Source: Datnioides undecimradiatus (lineage: Eukaryota; Chordata; Actinopteri; Lobotiformes; Datnioididae). Taken from it: DNA of 64,000 nucleotides. Both the position numbers and the translations under genes were made by a program. Location: NCBI GenBank assembly GCA_008933995.1, contig WARS01001888.1:466534-530533 (forward strand), read 5' to 3'. Each line of letters opens with the position of its first letter. The stretch's first letter is position 1. Below the pieces are notes generated by a model. That model did not search any database, had not been told where the DNA came from, and saw only the letters and a program-made list of their open reading frames with translations. Positions 1 to 12,651 of this stretch are shown here, piece by piece.

Positions 1-540
1 GCATTCATTGACCGGGCGGCGGTGAACACAGCGCGGCCGCTGGGCAGCAGCAGCCAGTGGCAGCAACGGCCGCTCCGCTCATCGCCTCTGCGTCACCGGC
101 AACCGGCAACAGGTTGCGTGTGAGAGAGAAAGTCTGTGTGTGTGTCTGTGTGTGAGGCAGCCCCGTCCCGCTACCGTTACCTCACCGAGCACCGCGAGAA
201 GCTCCGGACAAACTCCATGTCGCTTGTCTTTCCGGTAACATCCACAGAAAAGAAACGGTCAGATGTACCGGCTGTACCGTACCATTAATATGTGAGTTCT
301 CCGGTCCGGACCGTTATCTGCGTAGCTCTGAAGGAAACTGTTCCAGGCGGTAAACATGAGCGTCCCGGGAGCACCGGAAGTACCGACTCGGGTTGTGTCA
401 GCTCTGTCCGGTTCTGTTTAACCGTCCCGAGAGGCCTGAACGCTGCTCAGTACAGGAGGAGACCGGACAGCCTGCGTTTATAGCCCAGGCTGACGGATGC
501 GTCATCTGGCTAGGTCAAACTGCCGCGAGCTGACAGGAAA
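1..540. promoter_or_regulatory. GC-rich CpG-containing stretch, possible promoter or first exon
   Basis: GC-rich with many CpG dinucleotides in the first half, followed abruptly by AT-rich DNA. It contains no long convincing ORF; the 63-codon frame at 292-483 has no family resemblance. CpG-rich stretches like this commonly mark promoters and 5' untranslated exons. A GT donor-like site lies near 233. The gene it would serve lies outside the window on one side or the other and cannot be named. Confidence 0.35.
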
Positions 541-696
541 CACCGGAGGTCCTGGAGCCTCTCTTCAAAATAAAAGCCAGAGAAGGCTTTTATTTTTATT
601 TTTTATATTTCTTATATTTACATTCGAGTCAGATGCTTTAAATATCCAAACGAGTTAAATAACAAAGAGTAAAACACTCCTGAATATCAATATTTC

Positions 697-727
<31 letters not shown>

Positions 728-1819
728 TTTATTTTTTCAATAAACAACCACACCGACATTTAATCTGCTTATTTTCCTAAATACTTCACATTAATGTCCG
801 GTGATGTTTAGTCCATGAATTCATATTAAGAAGCTTATTGTTTTTAAAGCTGGACATAAAGGAATAAAGTTAAATAAACCAATAAATGACATTCAGACTT
901 TGAGCTGACTCAGTTTGATGGATGTATCTCCTCTTTTAGCAAGTCGTTTTTATACTCTAATCGTTTCAATGCATTTCTGCTTTTTCGATTGATTGATTGA
1001 TTGAATAATTTGTTATTAGAATTAGTATGTGGGATAATTGTATTGATGTAGTCGGTGTGTTGACGTGTTCAGCTCATAAAAGATTTTATTTTGAAAAGAA
1101 ACAACCGGAATCAATTTTTACGCATTTGAGTGGCTTGACCAGCGAGAGGGAGTGACCCCCCCCACACACACCGTACTTCCTCAGTGGATTTAACTCCTTC
1201 CTGTCTGAGTTCAGCTTCACTTCTTCTCAAACATTTCCTGGTCTTTCACAATAAACCTGTATTTTCACCTGCTGCAGGTGCACCTGTTCAACATGTTCTG
1301 ATCCTGTTTGACAACAAAACATTTGACTCTTTTCATTCTGAACCCTTTTGCTGTCTCGCTGCATCATTTTGTCCTGAGAGCAGAGGAAGTGTTTAATGAA
1401 AACCAGCTGGAGAGACTCGGCTCTGCAGGAGAACCACGTTTTCTGAGACTGGAGCTTTTGCTGCAGCTCGCACATGAACACCTGCCTCGCGCTGGGACTC
1501 TGCCCCTGCTCTACCTGTGCTCAAGTGGTGCAGCAACACAGTAACGCGCTCTGATTAGGATGCGAGCGCTTGTTGTTGTTGCCTGTTTGTTCTGAATTTT
1601 TGCTGAGTTCAGGAGGACTTGCAGTCAGTGAGGTCACGGAGGGTTCAGAGAGCTGGGTGAGGTGATGACATCACTGTGATATCAACTGATCCAGCGTCAG
1701 TTTGTTGTGCTGCAGTCGCTGTGAGTGGATCGGATTAACGTGTGAATGAAGCAAGCGCTGCACGTGCTGCTGCTGAGCATCAGCTGCTTACATAATGCAT
1801 CTGATCTGGTCATGTGACA

Positions 1820-1854
<35 letters not shown>

Positions 1855-3232
1855 TAACAGTCAATAACACAGGATAATAACTGATTTTATGAGTCGTCAG
1901 CAACAGCTGTTTGTGTCTCTGCTGATGTTTGTGTGATTGTGTAGTTTTGTGGAGCAGGACTCAGCATCTAGCTTCATCTTGATGTCATGGGACTCGGCAG
2001 CAGACGCTTCTTCACGCTCTGAACATATTTATATCTGGACTTCCTCTGAGTCCAGCACTTCCTGCTCCAGGTGACCACGCCCACACCTGCTCAGACACTC
2101 ACACACCTGAACAGAGAGAAGCCCGTCATGTCTCGGATCATCCAATTAGAACTGAATGTAATTCATTGGCTGAGTGTGTGTGTCCTATTCTCAGTTATAC
2201 TGTCATTAATAAACCTGCTGGACTGTTCAGTCTGTGAGCTGCTCACCGTCCTGCTCCTCTGTCCCCAAATGATGATGCGTTTCCTGTCAGTGGAAGAACT
2301 CCGTCTCTGGAAGTGGAGGTTGTAGAGAAACAAGACTCGCTGCTTCTCCCTCTAATGGACAGACAGACAGGCAGACAGACAGACAGCATGACTAAAAACT
2401 ACTAAAATCATTAAAAAAATTAATGTGAATAATGTCTGCCTGTCTGTCTGTTTGCCTGTCTCGCTGTCTGTCTGTCTGTCTCTCTCTGTCTGTCTCTCTC
2501 TCTGCCTATCTGTCTCTCTCTCTCTGTCTCTCTCTCTCTCTGTCTCTCTCTCTGTTAGCACTGCTCCGTGTTAATGCTCTTACATTAATCAGCTCTCAGA
2601 TCAGATTTACTGCAGCTCACAGGGTTTAAACACACAGTGTGCGTGTGTGTGTGTGTTAATGAGATTCAATATTTTGCCTGTTCATCAGAACGAAACAGGA
2701 AGTGACATCATGGGTTTCCTGTGTTTGTTCTGAGTTTGATTAGTTTTATTGTTTATGATCACAGACTGGACCGTCCTCCTGATGACTGTTACTGAGGTGA
2801 GACCAGATCAGACTTTAGTTTCAATTGGACGCTGTGTCATGTGACTGGTGAAAGCAGCCAGCGGCTCATTGGCTGATTGTTGACACGTTTGTTTATTTCC
2901 ACCATAAACACAACAAACACACAACTACCAGTGGACTCGTATGATGATTTCATATTTTAGATCATGTTTTCACATTATTGTCCCCAGTCAATCACCCAAT
3001 CAATCACCATGACGATGTTTGGACCAATTAAGCATTTTGTAATATGAATGAATCCATGAATCCTTTATATTTAAAATAAAAAAAAATAAAATAAAAAAAG
3101 TATTTATTTTCATATTTAAATAGATTCACACTGATTCTCTGAAATTTGCTTTAAATTAGAAAAAATTCTCACAACAGAAGAAACAAAGTGTGAACTGCTC
3201 CTTTAACGGCCTCGAAGACTCGCAAAGGACTT

Positions 3233-3274
<42 letters not shown>

Positions 3275-3292
3275 GCGGGTGTGTGTGTGTAC
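541..3292. other. Non-coding AT-rich stretch with microsatellites
   Basis: I see no gene here. The stretch holds an AT run near 700-725, a CA repeat near 1823-1850, and mixed CTGT/CTCT repeats between about 2345 and 2560 that create spurious ORFs on both strands. A GT repeat lies at about 3236-3272. The missing C-terminal exons of dcst1 were looked for here on the minus strand and not found. Confidence 0.6.
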
Positions 3293-6200
3293 CTCTGGGT
3301 GGTAGAAGGCGGCGATGACCCGTCGGAGGCGGTTGGTGTAAACCTGCAGGCAGCTGAAGAGCGCCACCAGGAGGACACCACACACACAGCTCACATACAC
3401 ATCTGCAGAGAGGGAGGAGGGGGGAGACACACACACTGCAGGGGAGAGAGGGGGAGGAAGAGAGAGGGGTGGGGTGATGTCAGTGAAACAGGGAGACTGT
3501 CGCCCTCTGCTGGGTAACTACAATGTACCATGTGGCCAAAAGTATGTGGACACCATGACTGAATCACTTCCTGTTCGGGCCCTGAGCCGTGAACACAGAT
3601 CAGATCTTTGATAAACACACACACACTGAGTAGCTGGCAGCAGCACCACACACCCACCTTCACCTGACTGATGTCCTGCAGCATGACATGCAACATACTC
3701 CACTCACTATCAGTGTGTGTTCAGGTCCTGCACGCCGCCTCCCAGGCTGTACACTGATCCCAACTCGACTGGTCACATGCTTTACCTCTGACCTGTGACC
3801 TACCCTGGTTGTCCGTTTGGATGTTGAAGCTGGACGAGCTATTGAAGGCTGAGATTGTCTTCCTCAGGAGGCGGGCCATCATGGAGGCTCCGCCCACCCT
3901 GATGTCCACCTGGTGACTGCCTGCAGAGAGAACTTCATTACCCAGAAACCCTGAGTGTTGCTGGTTGTTAAGATGGTGTTAATTTGACATTTTCTAATAA
4001 ATCACACATCTGTTCAAATGCTCTATGTGCTAGCTGTTAACATTAGCATTTATTAGCATGCAAAAAATTTGCATGTTAGCTTGACCCATCAGTCAATTTG
4101 TGTGTGTGGGTGTGGGTGTGGGTGTGTGTGTGTGTGTGTGTGTGTTTACTGGTCAGGTTGAAATGGGTGAAGGTGTGTCTGCTGACGATGTCCAAAACAT
4201 GGAACAGAGAAAAGTCGACGGTCAGCAGGACGACAGACAGCAGAGAGACAGACAGCACCTGGAACACACCTGAGGTCTTCCTCACACACACACACGCACA
4301 CACGGCTGAGGCGTCACGTGTTTCTGACGTTGGACCAGATGAAGGAGGTTTCATTTTCACTGTTGCTCTTGAACTCACCACTTGTCTGAGCTCCTCAGGG
4401 TGGATGCTTGGACTCCAGGCGTCAATGAGCTTCTTCTTCTCTGACTGTGTGAGAGGCAGCACGCAGCGCTTCCCCTAAACACCCCGACATTGTTGTTACT
4501 GCAGAGCAGATGAATCAAACCGTCCTGAAGCAGAGACAGTCATGATGAAGATGAAGATGATGTTACCTCTCTCCTCCGCCGGGCGTCGATCTGTCTGAAG
4601 TAGGTGGTGATGTAGATGTTGTCGAAGTAAATGTTCCTCTTGTACTGACTGAGGTAAGCAAACGCCCTGAGGAGGAGGTGGAAGTGGAGGAGGAGGAGGA
4701 GGAGGAAGAGGAGAAGGTTGTGTTGGACTGTGGCAGAAACATGAAGCTGTGGATCTGAGGTTTAGATCTTACTGTGTGAAGATGGTGATGAATGTGCAGG
4801 AGAGCAGCAGCTGCAGGATGTTCTGCAGCTGTTTTATGGTGGTTGTCAGGTTCTGGAAGGTTCCTCGAACGGCCTGAGTGAACTCCTGATCCAGCAGAGC
4901 TCCACCCAACACCGCCTGCTGCTGCTGCTCCTGCAGGAGGTCAGAGGTCACACAGCTCAGCCTCCTCACAGAGATGTAAGAATGAAGGTTTGAGTTTAAC
5001 GAAGGTGCAGACCTGCAGGACGAGCTTGGTGCTGAACTCTCTGGACAGCAGGTCGACTGAAAGGTTGAGCTGGTCGAACAGCTGACCGAAGTTTCCCTCC
5101 ACGGGGATCTGCTCTCTGCACCATGGAGTCATCACTGACAGAAGAGGTAAAGGCCATGAGACGCTGCACCAACCACCTGCACCAACCGACTGCACCAGCT
5201 GACTGCAGCGTGTGGTAGGATGTCTGCGTCAGTAAATCAGCTGTTAACAGCTGTTTGTGTTGGAACAGGAAGTTAGAACATCAGTCTGAGCCTCAGTGAG
5301 GAGACTATGGTGAGCTCCTTCAGCTTCATACCTGCAGCTCTCTGCAGCCAATGACCCCTCACCTCTCATGACATCACACAGGAAGTGGAACTTCATGGAG
5401 ACACAGAGGATGTGGTTGATCACAGGAACGGGGATTGCCTCCATACACTCCGCCCACCTGAGGCTGAACCAATCAACACATCGCTGCACACCCTCATCCA
5501 CCACACCTGGACACACACACACACACACACACACACACTCAGTAATGTCCTCGTGTTGAGGAAGGTAATTTCTCTACACTTCATCATTAAAGTCACTCAC
5601 TGTCGCACTGCATCATGGTCTTGGTGGTGAACTGTTCTTGTGTGCTGTTACTGCTGGTGGCAGCGGCGGCGGCGTGTTTCGGTTTAAACCGGTCGTACCC
5701 GTACTGAAGGACTACTTCGTCTCTGATGTTCTGAAATTTCCTGCTGGCGCTCAGAGCCTCCGCCTGAAACTCTGCTTCCTCATCCTGAACCAAAGACACC
5801 AGAGACCACTGAGCTACACAAACATCACGGCAACGAAGAGACGCAGACTGTGACGCTTCACCTGGCGCCGCCGTTTGTCTGATAAAAGTAATGAGACTTC
5901 AGCTGTGTTTAGTGCTAGTTAGCCAGTGTTAGCATGCTAACATGCTAAACTAAAATGCTAAACATGGTGAATGGGGCACCTGTGAAACATCAGCGAGTTA
6001 CCATTATTTTAGTGTAAGGATGTTAGCATGTAGCTTTGGTTCAGAGCTGCAGAGCTGCACGGCTGCAGACTGTCAGTCTGGTTGTTCGTCCTCTCACCTT
6101 GAGGTCCTGTGTGATGAGCAGAAACGGTCTGATGGCGTCTCTCCACAGTAACTTGCCGTAATGAACCTGTAGGTCCAGGTTGCAGCTCAGAGACAGAGCG

Positions 6201-8314
6201 GCTGACTCCACGTTACGCTGGATGTTAGAAAGCGGTCCTGTGACATCATAACAACAAAGACACACACACACACAAAACACAGCAGGATGTGATGTAACAT
6301 CAAATATCTATCTGATCCAATATTACATGAGTACAGTCTGTATCAAGTTTGACTTGATGATGACAGGAAATTTAAAACATCTTTAACAAATGTTTTAAAA
6401 ACAGCGTTTAAAGTGTTGGAGCTTGGTCGCCACAGATGAATGAATAAAGTTATGACTGATGATGAAACACACAGGATATTAACTGATGAGCTGGTTCATT
6501 TTGATAAACTTTATTGTGCTGATTGTTCATAGAAATTTACTGAATTAATGTAGAATAATGAACTTCATTAAAACCATTTTGCTAAATTTAGTTTAAGCTT
6601 TATTTTATAATCACTTTTCTGATATTGAACAGCCTCTAACAGAAGGAAGTGTGTGTGTGTGTGTGTGTGTGACCTCTGCAGAGCACAGACAGGATAAACA
6701 GCATCAGGTACGCCCGACCGCGGGAGCCGAGCATGCTGGGAAACATCAGGAGGCCTGAACATCTGCAGCTGGAGGACAAGGCTCCACCCACCACACACAC
6801 AGCTGGAACAGATGTGAGTCAACAGGTGTGTGTGTGTTGCAGGAAGGAATTTGGTTAATTCGTGAAGTGAGTATTGTCATGGTCAAGTAAAGTCGGCTAG
6901 ATTTAGTTATGGTTATTGTTTGTGTTGTCTCGTGCTTCCTGTTTTATTTTGAAATTAATCCTTCCCTCTTGTTTCAGGTGGCTTGCCCTTCCTCTGGTGT
7001 TTCCCGCTGGTCCTGATTGTCTTCCCCGCCCTGATTGTTTGCACCTGTTCCTCTTCCTCATGTGTATTTAAGTCCGTGTCTCGCCTGTCTTGTGCCAGAT
7101 CGTCTCGTTCTTTACGCCGACTACCTGTGCAACTTTATGTCCATACTCTTGATCTTGCCTCCTTCCCAAGTTAAGTATTTCTTTGTTTTTGCTACGGTGC
7201 GTTTTCCTGAGTTATTTTGTTACTTTGTGAACTTTTGATTTTCTTCCTCCTCAAGAGAGTGATTTTGAGTTTGTGTTTTTCTTCCGCAAGTTTTTGTTGT
7301 TAGTGTTTTTTCCTCGAAAAGAGTGATTTTGTTTTCATTACTTTGTTCCTTGTAAGAGAGATTTTCAGCTTGTACTTTGTTCAATAAACTTGTCTTATTT
7401 TGAAACTTTCGCCTGAGAGTCGTGCATCTGGGTTCAGACGGAGGTCTTGTCAAGTGTGACGTCTTCTTACCGACGAAGATGGCTCCTGCTGCAAGCTGCA
7501 GGTCAGAGGTCAGCGGGAGGCTGCAGGAGACGCCCAGGAACAGAACTGAGGGACAACAGGAAGCAGGAAGTCTTCATAACAGACCACATAATAAATCTAT
7601 ATTACCAATTAATTATGTTCCCTTGGCTTATACAGAAATGGTTGTTTTGCTAACTCGGCATAATGACATAACGACAGCAGCTGTTTACATCCTGCTGCAG
7701 ATGTTCACAATAAAAGCCTTGATACAAATGTAATGATAATTTAGTGGGCTTTTAATTATAAACTGATACAGGTGTTGAGTTTATATTGAAAACATAATGC
7801 AGGAACAGGAGGCTTCATACTCAGATATGAGCAAATGCACTGATTAAACAGAAATTAGAAATAAAGAATCTCTAATATAAGCCTGACTCTAATAAAGGCC
7901 AATGTATAAAACATTATAAACAAATATTTACACTATTTAGCTGCTGTAAGAAAAATGTTGTATTTGTATTTAAACAAAAAATGAAACTAAAAAACATTTT
8001 TTTTAATTTTATAATGTAAATAAAATAAAATATTATTTCAAAATGAAATAATCTTGAATAATACAATGGAGAGAGCTAACAATGCTAAGATGACATGACT
8101 GACTGTTCGTCATGAGTTACTGAATGTTACCTGTGCCGCTAACTGCTCCAAACAGGGCCCTGAGGACCAGGTGGGCCACCTGAGACTCCTTTGATTGGCT
8201 GAAAAGGAATCGTTGGACAGCAGGTCCCCACGTCCCTGCAGCTGGAGGACGGACACAAACAGCTGGACACACAGTCGCAGTATCGACAGCATCAGGATCT
8301 GCTGACAGACACAT
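3293..8314 (-). CDS. dcst1: DC-STAMP domain-containing protein 1 (13 exons seen, C-terminal end not found)
   Basis: DCST1 is a multipass sperm membrane protein that acts with DCST2 and is needed for sperm-egg interaction in mice and fish. Exons in transcription order: 8131-8314, 7471-7545, 6674-6802, 6098-6237, 5601-5784, 5363-5506, 5013-5134, 4773-4930, 4567-4666, 4379-4474, 4150-4258, 3804-3920, 3293-3402. Phases agree throughout and give 556 codons. Recognisable stretches are GSRGRAYLMLFILSVLCRGP with the GPLSNIQRN block after it, the NIYFDNIYITTYFRQIDARR segment, GGASMMARLLRKTISAFNSS, and NRLRRVIAAFYHPE at the end of the last exon. Hydrophobic segments alternate with soluble ones as expected for DC-STAMP proteins. 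Human DCST1 continues about 150 residues further, ending in an unusual RING finger; no matching exon is visible to the left. The start at 8314 is the first ATG in frame but is uncertain, because a further upstream exon is possible. It is divergent from dcst2. Confidence 0.85.
6875..7452 (+). mobile_element. Solo LTR of an LTR retroelement (fossil)
   Basis: A 578-base block starts TGTCATGG and ends TTGTCA, with near-identical 5-base flanks (agtat on the left, agtgt on the right) as for a target-site duplication. It holds a TATA-like TATTTAAG near 7064 and an AATAAA near 7379, in the order expected of a plus-strand LTR. No internal coding region or second LTR is present, so it looks like a solo LTR left by recombination. 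The family is not certain; Gypsy- or ERV-like is likely. It sits in dcst1 intron 2, antisense to the gene. Confidence 0.7.
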
Positions 8315-8692
8315 GTGACACGGCTGTTAGCGTTAGCTTAAAGTTAGCTACACAGATATTCATAACATGTAGCAAAGCTAGCATTGGCTAAACATTGGCT
8401 TTAGAAACATATAGAGACAGGAACCATTCGACCTTACTGCTGTGAGGCGCTGCAGGCGAGTGCAGGTCAGTCATGATCACAGATACACCTGTTCCTGCTT
8501 GGGTTGGTCTGTCTGTCAGTTGGTCTGTCTATCAGTTGGTCTGTCTGTCAGTTGGTCTGTCTGTCAGTTGGTCAGTTGGTCTGTCTGTCAGTTGGTCAGT
8601 TGGTCTCTTCAGCAACTGGTCTTTTTGTCACTTCCTCAGTTGAAACTTCCGGAAGTTTCAGTGACATCAGGTCTGTTTGGTTTCCCGGAGAC
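8315..8692. promoter_or_regulatory. Short shared spacer between divergent dcst1 and dcst2
   Basis: The first ATGs of dcst1 (minus) and dcst2 (plus) are only about 380 bases apart, so the interval probably serves as a bidirectional promoter plus 5' leaders. A tandem repeat built on GGTCTGTCTGTCAGTT occupies about 8503-8605. No TATA box stands out. Co-regulation is an inference from the layout and from the joint role of the two proteins. Confidence 0.5.
8503..8605. repeat. 16-base tandem repeat in the dcst1/dcst2 spacer
   Basis: About six imperfect copies of GGTCTGTCTGTCAGTT, some shortened to GGTCAGTT. Visible directly in the sequence. Confidence 0.8.
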
Positions 8693-11600
8693 ATGAAAAC
8701 ACTCAAGTCAGTGAGAAACAAAGACAAGATGAAGAGGGACAAAATAGAAAGGTACCTGATGGAGACTGATGTCAGAGTCCAGGTGGAGAGGGGCGGAGGC
8801 AAACAGGTCTTCAGAGGAGTCCTGAACCGGTGAGGAACACTACAGCTGTCAGCTAAATGCTAACAGATTCTGTCCCTGTTGAAAAATGATTTAGACCAAT
8901 CAAAGGACAGAAAGAAGTTGTTGTGAAGCTGCAACAGGAAATGATTTTACAGCTGATTATTGATTTTCTGTCAATACACGAACTGATTGATAGACTGTTT
9001 CAGCTCCACCTGTGGAAACTGTCTCAGAGTTTCATTCAAAACAAAACTGCAGATTTAAGGTAGTCTGCATATAATTTGGATTGAAAGTAACTAAAGCTTT
9101 CAGAGGAATGTAATAGAGTATTGGAGGTGTAATAGAGTAGAAGTACTCTGACAGGAAAATACTCCAGTACAGCAGAAGCTCCTCAGAGCTGAGCTGAAGC
9201 ACAGCGCTTGACTTCAGGCGTCTGGTTTGTGACTCTCCATGTCGACGTCGTCTCTGCATGTTCAGGTCAGCAGGACGCTGCAGCAGCTGGAGGAAGGTCA
9301 GAGGTCACCTGTTGGAGGGGGGGCAGAGCCTCATGGCGTTCATCCTCGGGCTGCTGTTGGCGTCTGTGTACGGACTCACAGCCCTCTTCCTGCAGAAACA
9401 GCCGCTGTGGTCGTGCGTCTACACCACGCTGTCCGTGGCCATGCTGGCCGCTTTCGGTATGGGCCTGTCAGTCAGCGTCCGGGCCGTCGTCATGGTCCTG
9501 CTGCCTTCACTGTGCTCAGGTCAGTCCATGATGTCATCACTTACCTGTCAGGCATGAGAGGGTCAGACACTGTTTCTGATTTGTTTCTATGAAAGTCACT
9601 GCACAGAGACTGAACACCGACAGCAGCAGGTTAAACCTGGACCCTCAAAGTAAAGACTCCAATCCGCAGGAGCTTGTTCTAATGTTTGTTTTCAATAAAA
9701 TTTCATTTGGAGCTACCCAAAAAGGTATGAAGGGGGCATGGCTTTGCTCAGCCAATCACAGTGACTCATCTCTTGTGTTTCAGCTCAGGGCAGGAACTTC
9801 CTTCTCTTTCTGTTTGCTTCGGCTCTGCTGTCTGGTCCAATCACCAACACGTTAGAAAACACTGAGCGCGCCGTCGCTAGTCTGCTGTGTGGAGCTGAGC
9901 TGGCAGCCAATCAAACGCAGGAACTAATGCAGAGATCAGCCACGCCCCTTTTCTGTAAGACACACCCACCTCAGCTCAATAATGCAGTTAGTGCTGCTGT
10001 AATGTAATTTAGTGTGTGACTGAAAGACGTTATGCTGTGTACTCCGACTACATCTAGATCACTTCACTCCCAGTGAGCAGAGCGCTAACACTAACATTAG
10101 CAACACAGCTAACAAAGCTAACCAGCTATGGGCAGCTACAGTTAGAAGTTACTTTAGCAACAAGTAAAGCTCTGTAAATCTGTTTCTACACTGTGGTTTG
10201 TTGTTTCACTCAGCTCCGTTCAGTCTCATTATCCTTCGATCTGATCAGGTCTGAAACCTTCATGTTGAGTTTTACTGATGTTCTTCACAGCCGTGTTAGA
10301 CCAAGTCAGAGAGATCAGCGGTAACGCTCGGTCTGCAGCAGGAAGAGTCCAGAACTTAATCCACGCTCTGACTGACAGCGTCCGCCATGTTGGTGAGTGA
10401 TACTGCAGGTTCACGTCCTGAGGTCAGATGTTTTCTTTTTATGGTCTTTAGACACCTCATCAGTCCTGAAGAATTTGACGTGAGACTGTAGAGTGGCACC
10501 TGTGAGCAACAAGTTCCAGGAGAAAGATCCAGGACTTTAGGATGGGGGTCCAATGAGTCCTTGGGGATGTTTCGGGGTCCCTGTGAAGTCACTTTAGACT
10601 GTTCCAGGAGTCCTCAAAGAGGTTGTTCTGGGGTCAGGAGGAGGTTCTGAGGAGGCCATGATGCACTTCCTACTAAACAAAAAGGAAATAACATTATTAA
10701 AATCCAATAAATTAATATGAATAAATATTTTGAAAACTAAACAGTAAATATTAAGCCGGGGTCATGTGATACACCTGTGACCTCTGACCCTGCAGCTCGT
10801 ACACTGAGGAACGTCGTCCACTTCCTGGTGGACATTGGTGATATGTGCAACGCCAAACTGAGCTCTCCGTACAGGAAGTGCCGGGCGGTGTTCGACGAGG
10901 CTCGAGCCGACTGCTCCGACCTGCTGGGAGAGTTTAACTTCCTGTGTGACATCGTGGACGGCTTCCTGCCGCTCTGTAGCCTCGCCCGCGGTGCGTTCAC
11001 TGACATCACCTGTCACCTTTAAAGGAGCATTATGCCAATTCTACACACGTGCTTCAAACTCAAACCAGGACACAGGTTGAAAACTCTGTGACGAGACAAC
11101 ATCAGAGCAAACAAACCCTGAATATAACTGATACTGTTGTATAAGTCAGCTGACCAATGTTAGCTGCAGTCTTATTTAACAGTAATGTGTCTGATTCAGC
11201 TGGTGAGCTCTTCTGCATTGTCCCGTCCTTCATCGCCAAGCATCTGAAACAACGTCTGGCTGCTCGTGAGTTCAGTCACTCTCACAGGTTTGAATCCTCG
11301 TAGGTGACCTCTCTGTTGAGTCCAGTCTGTCCTCCTTCAGCAACCGTTGCAGCATTTGAGCGAATGAAGCGGGAGTTTGAGTTCAACATCTCGGCCTCGG
11401 TGACCTTTGACCTGGATGCCAACAGCAGCCACTCCCTGCAGCAGGTGTCCCAGGACATCATGGAGGAGGTTTCATCAGAGCTGCAGGTGTTTCAGAGGCT
11501 GAGTGAACCGCTGGCGTACGGCGGCCTCATCCTGCTCGCCTGCTCCTTCCTGAGGTCAGGACTCATGCCTCAGTTCACCTGCTTGAGCCTCTGCCTCAGG

Positions 11601-12596
11601 TGGGCTACACAGGTGTTACACAGTGTATGTGTGTGTGTGTGTGTGCGTGCAGGGCTGTGCAGTACAGATGCAGGTATCTCAGTGAGATTGACTTTGATAA
11701 CGTCTACATCAGCGCTCAGTTTGAAGAGCTTGACCAACAGGTGACCTCTAGGGGTGGAGCCTCAGTCCTGCCAATCACAGGCAGAGAAGCCAAGACCTAC
11801 ATCACACCACGTGAGTACACCTGTGTGTTTGTGTGTGTGTGTGTGCGCGTAAGAATGAAGTGACCCTGAGCTCGCCTGGTCTGTTCTGCAGTGTCGTTTC
11901 ACCTCACGGCCCGGGAGCGGCAGGCGGTGCTGGTGGGCGTGGTCTCAGTCCTCAGACACCTGGTGATGGGCGGCCTGCTGGTGGCGCTGGACTTTCTGGT
12001 GTTCTGGATGCTGGATCAGGTGCACCACCAGGTGAAGGGGGACATCGTGGCCAGAGGTGAAACACTGCTCCTGGTATGAGAATGTCAGTCAGAGTGGTGG
12101 TAACCATGGTAACCATGATAACATGTGTCCCCCCAGCCCCAGTCACGGTGGTGGTACAGGTGAACGGATCAGGATACGCCTCAGACATCTTCAGAGACCT
12201 GGTGGCTTCGTTCAACATCCTGCAGGGAGGGAACGTCACCGTGATCAGCAGGAAGTGTCTGCAGCAGCCGTCAGAGCCAAACTACGTCACATGTTTCCTC
12301 CTGGGTCAGTACACAGGATATGACATCACCACTGGGAGGGGGCAGGAAGTAATCAAATACTTTACTTCAGTGAAAGTACTAATACCACTCTGTACAAATA
12401 CTCAGTTAGTACAAGTAACTGTCCTGCACTGGAAATGTAACTAAGTACCTGTACAGTCTCACTGGTTCTAAAGGTTCTGGTTCTGTTTGCAGGGTTCCTG
12501 CTGGGTCTGGCTCTGCTGGTCTCTCTGACCGGGGGACTGGTGCAGCGCTGCAGACGACTCATGTGTGCTTCATATCATCCAGAGAGAGAACTAGTA

Positions 12597-12651
<55 letters not shown>

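Noticed and set aside
2352-2629. ORFs on both strands rich in Ser/Leu/Cys or Arg/Glu/Thr
   Set aside because: They are translations of CTGT/CTCT simple repeats.
3531-3560. TGGCCAAAAGTATGTGGACACC-like sequence
   Set aside because: It looks like one end of a fish Tc1-type miniature element, but no matching opposite end was found nearby, so no element is called.
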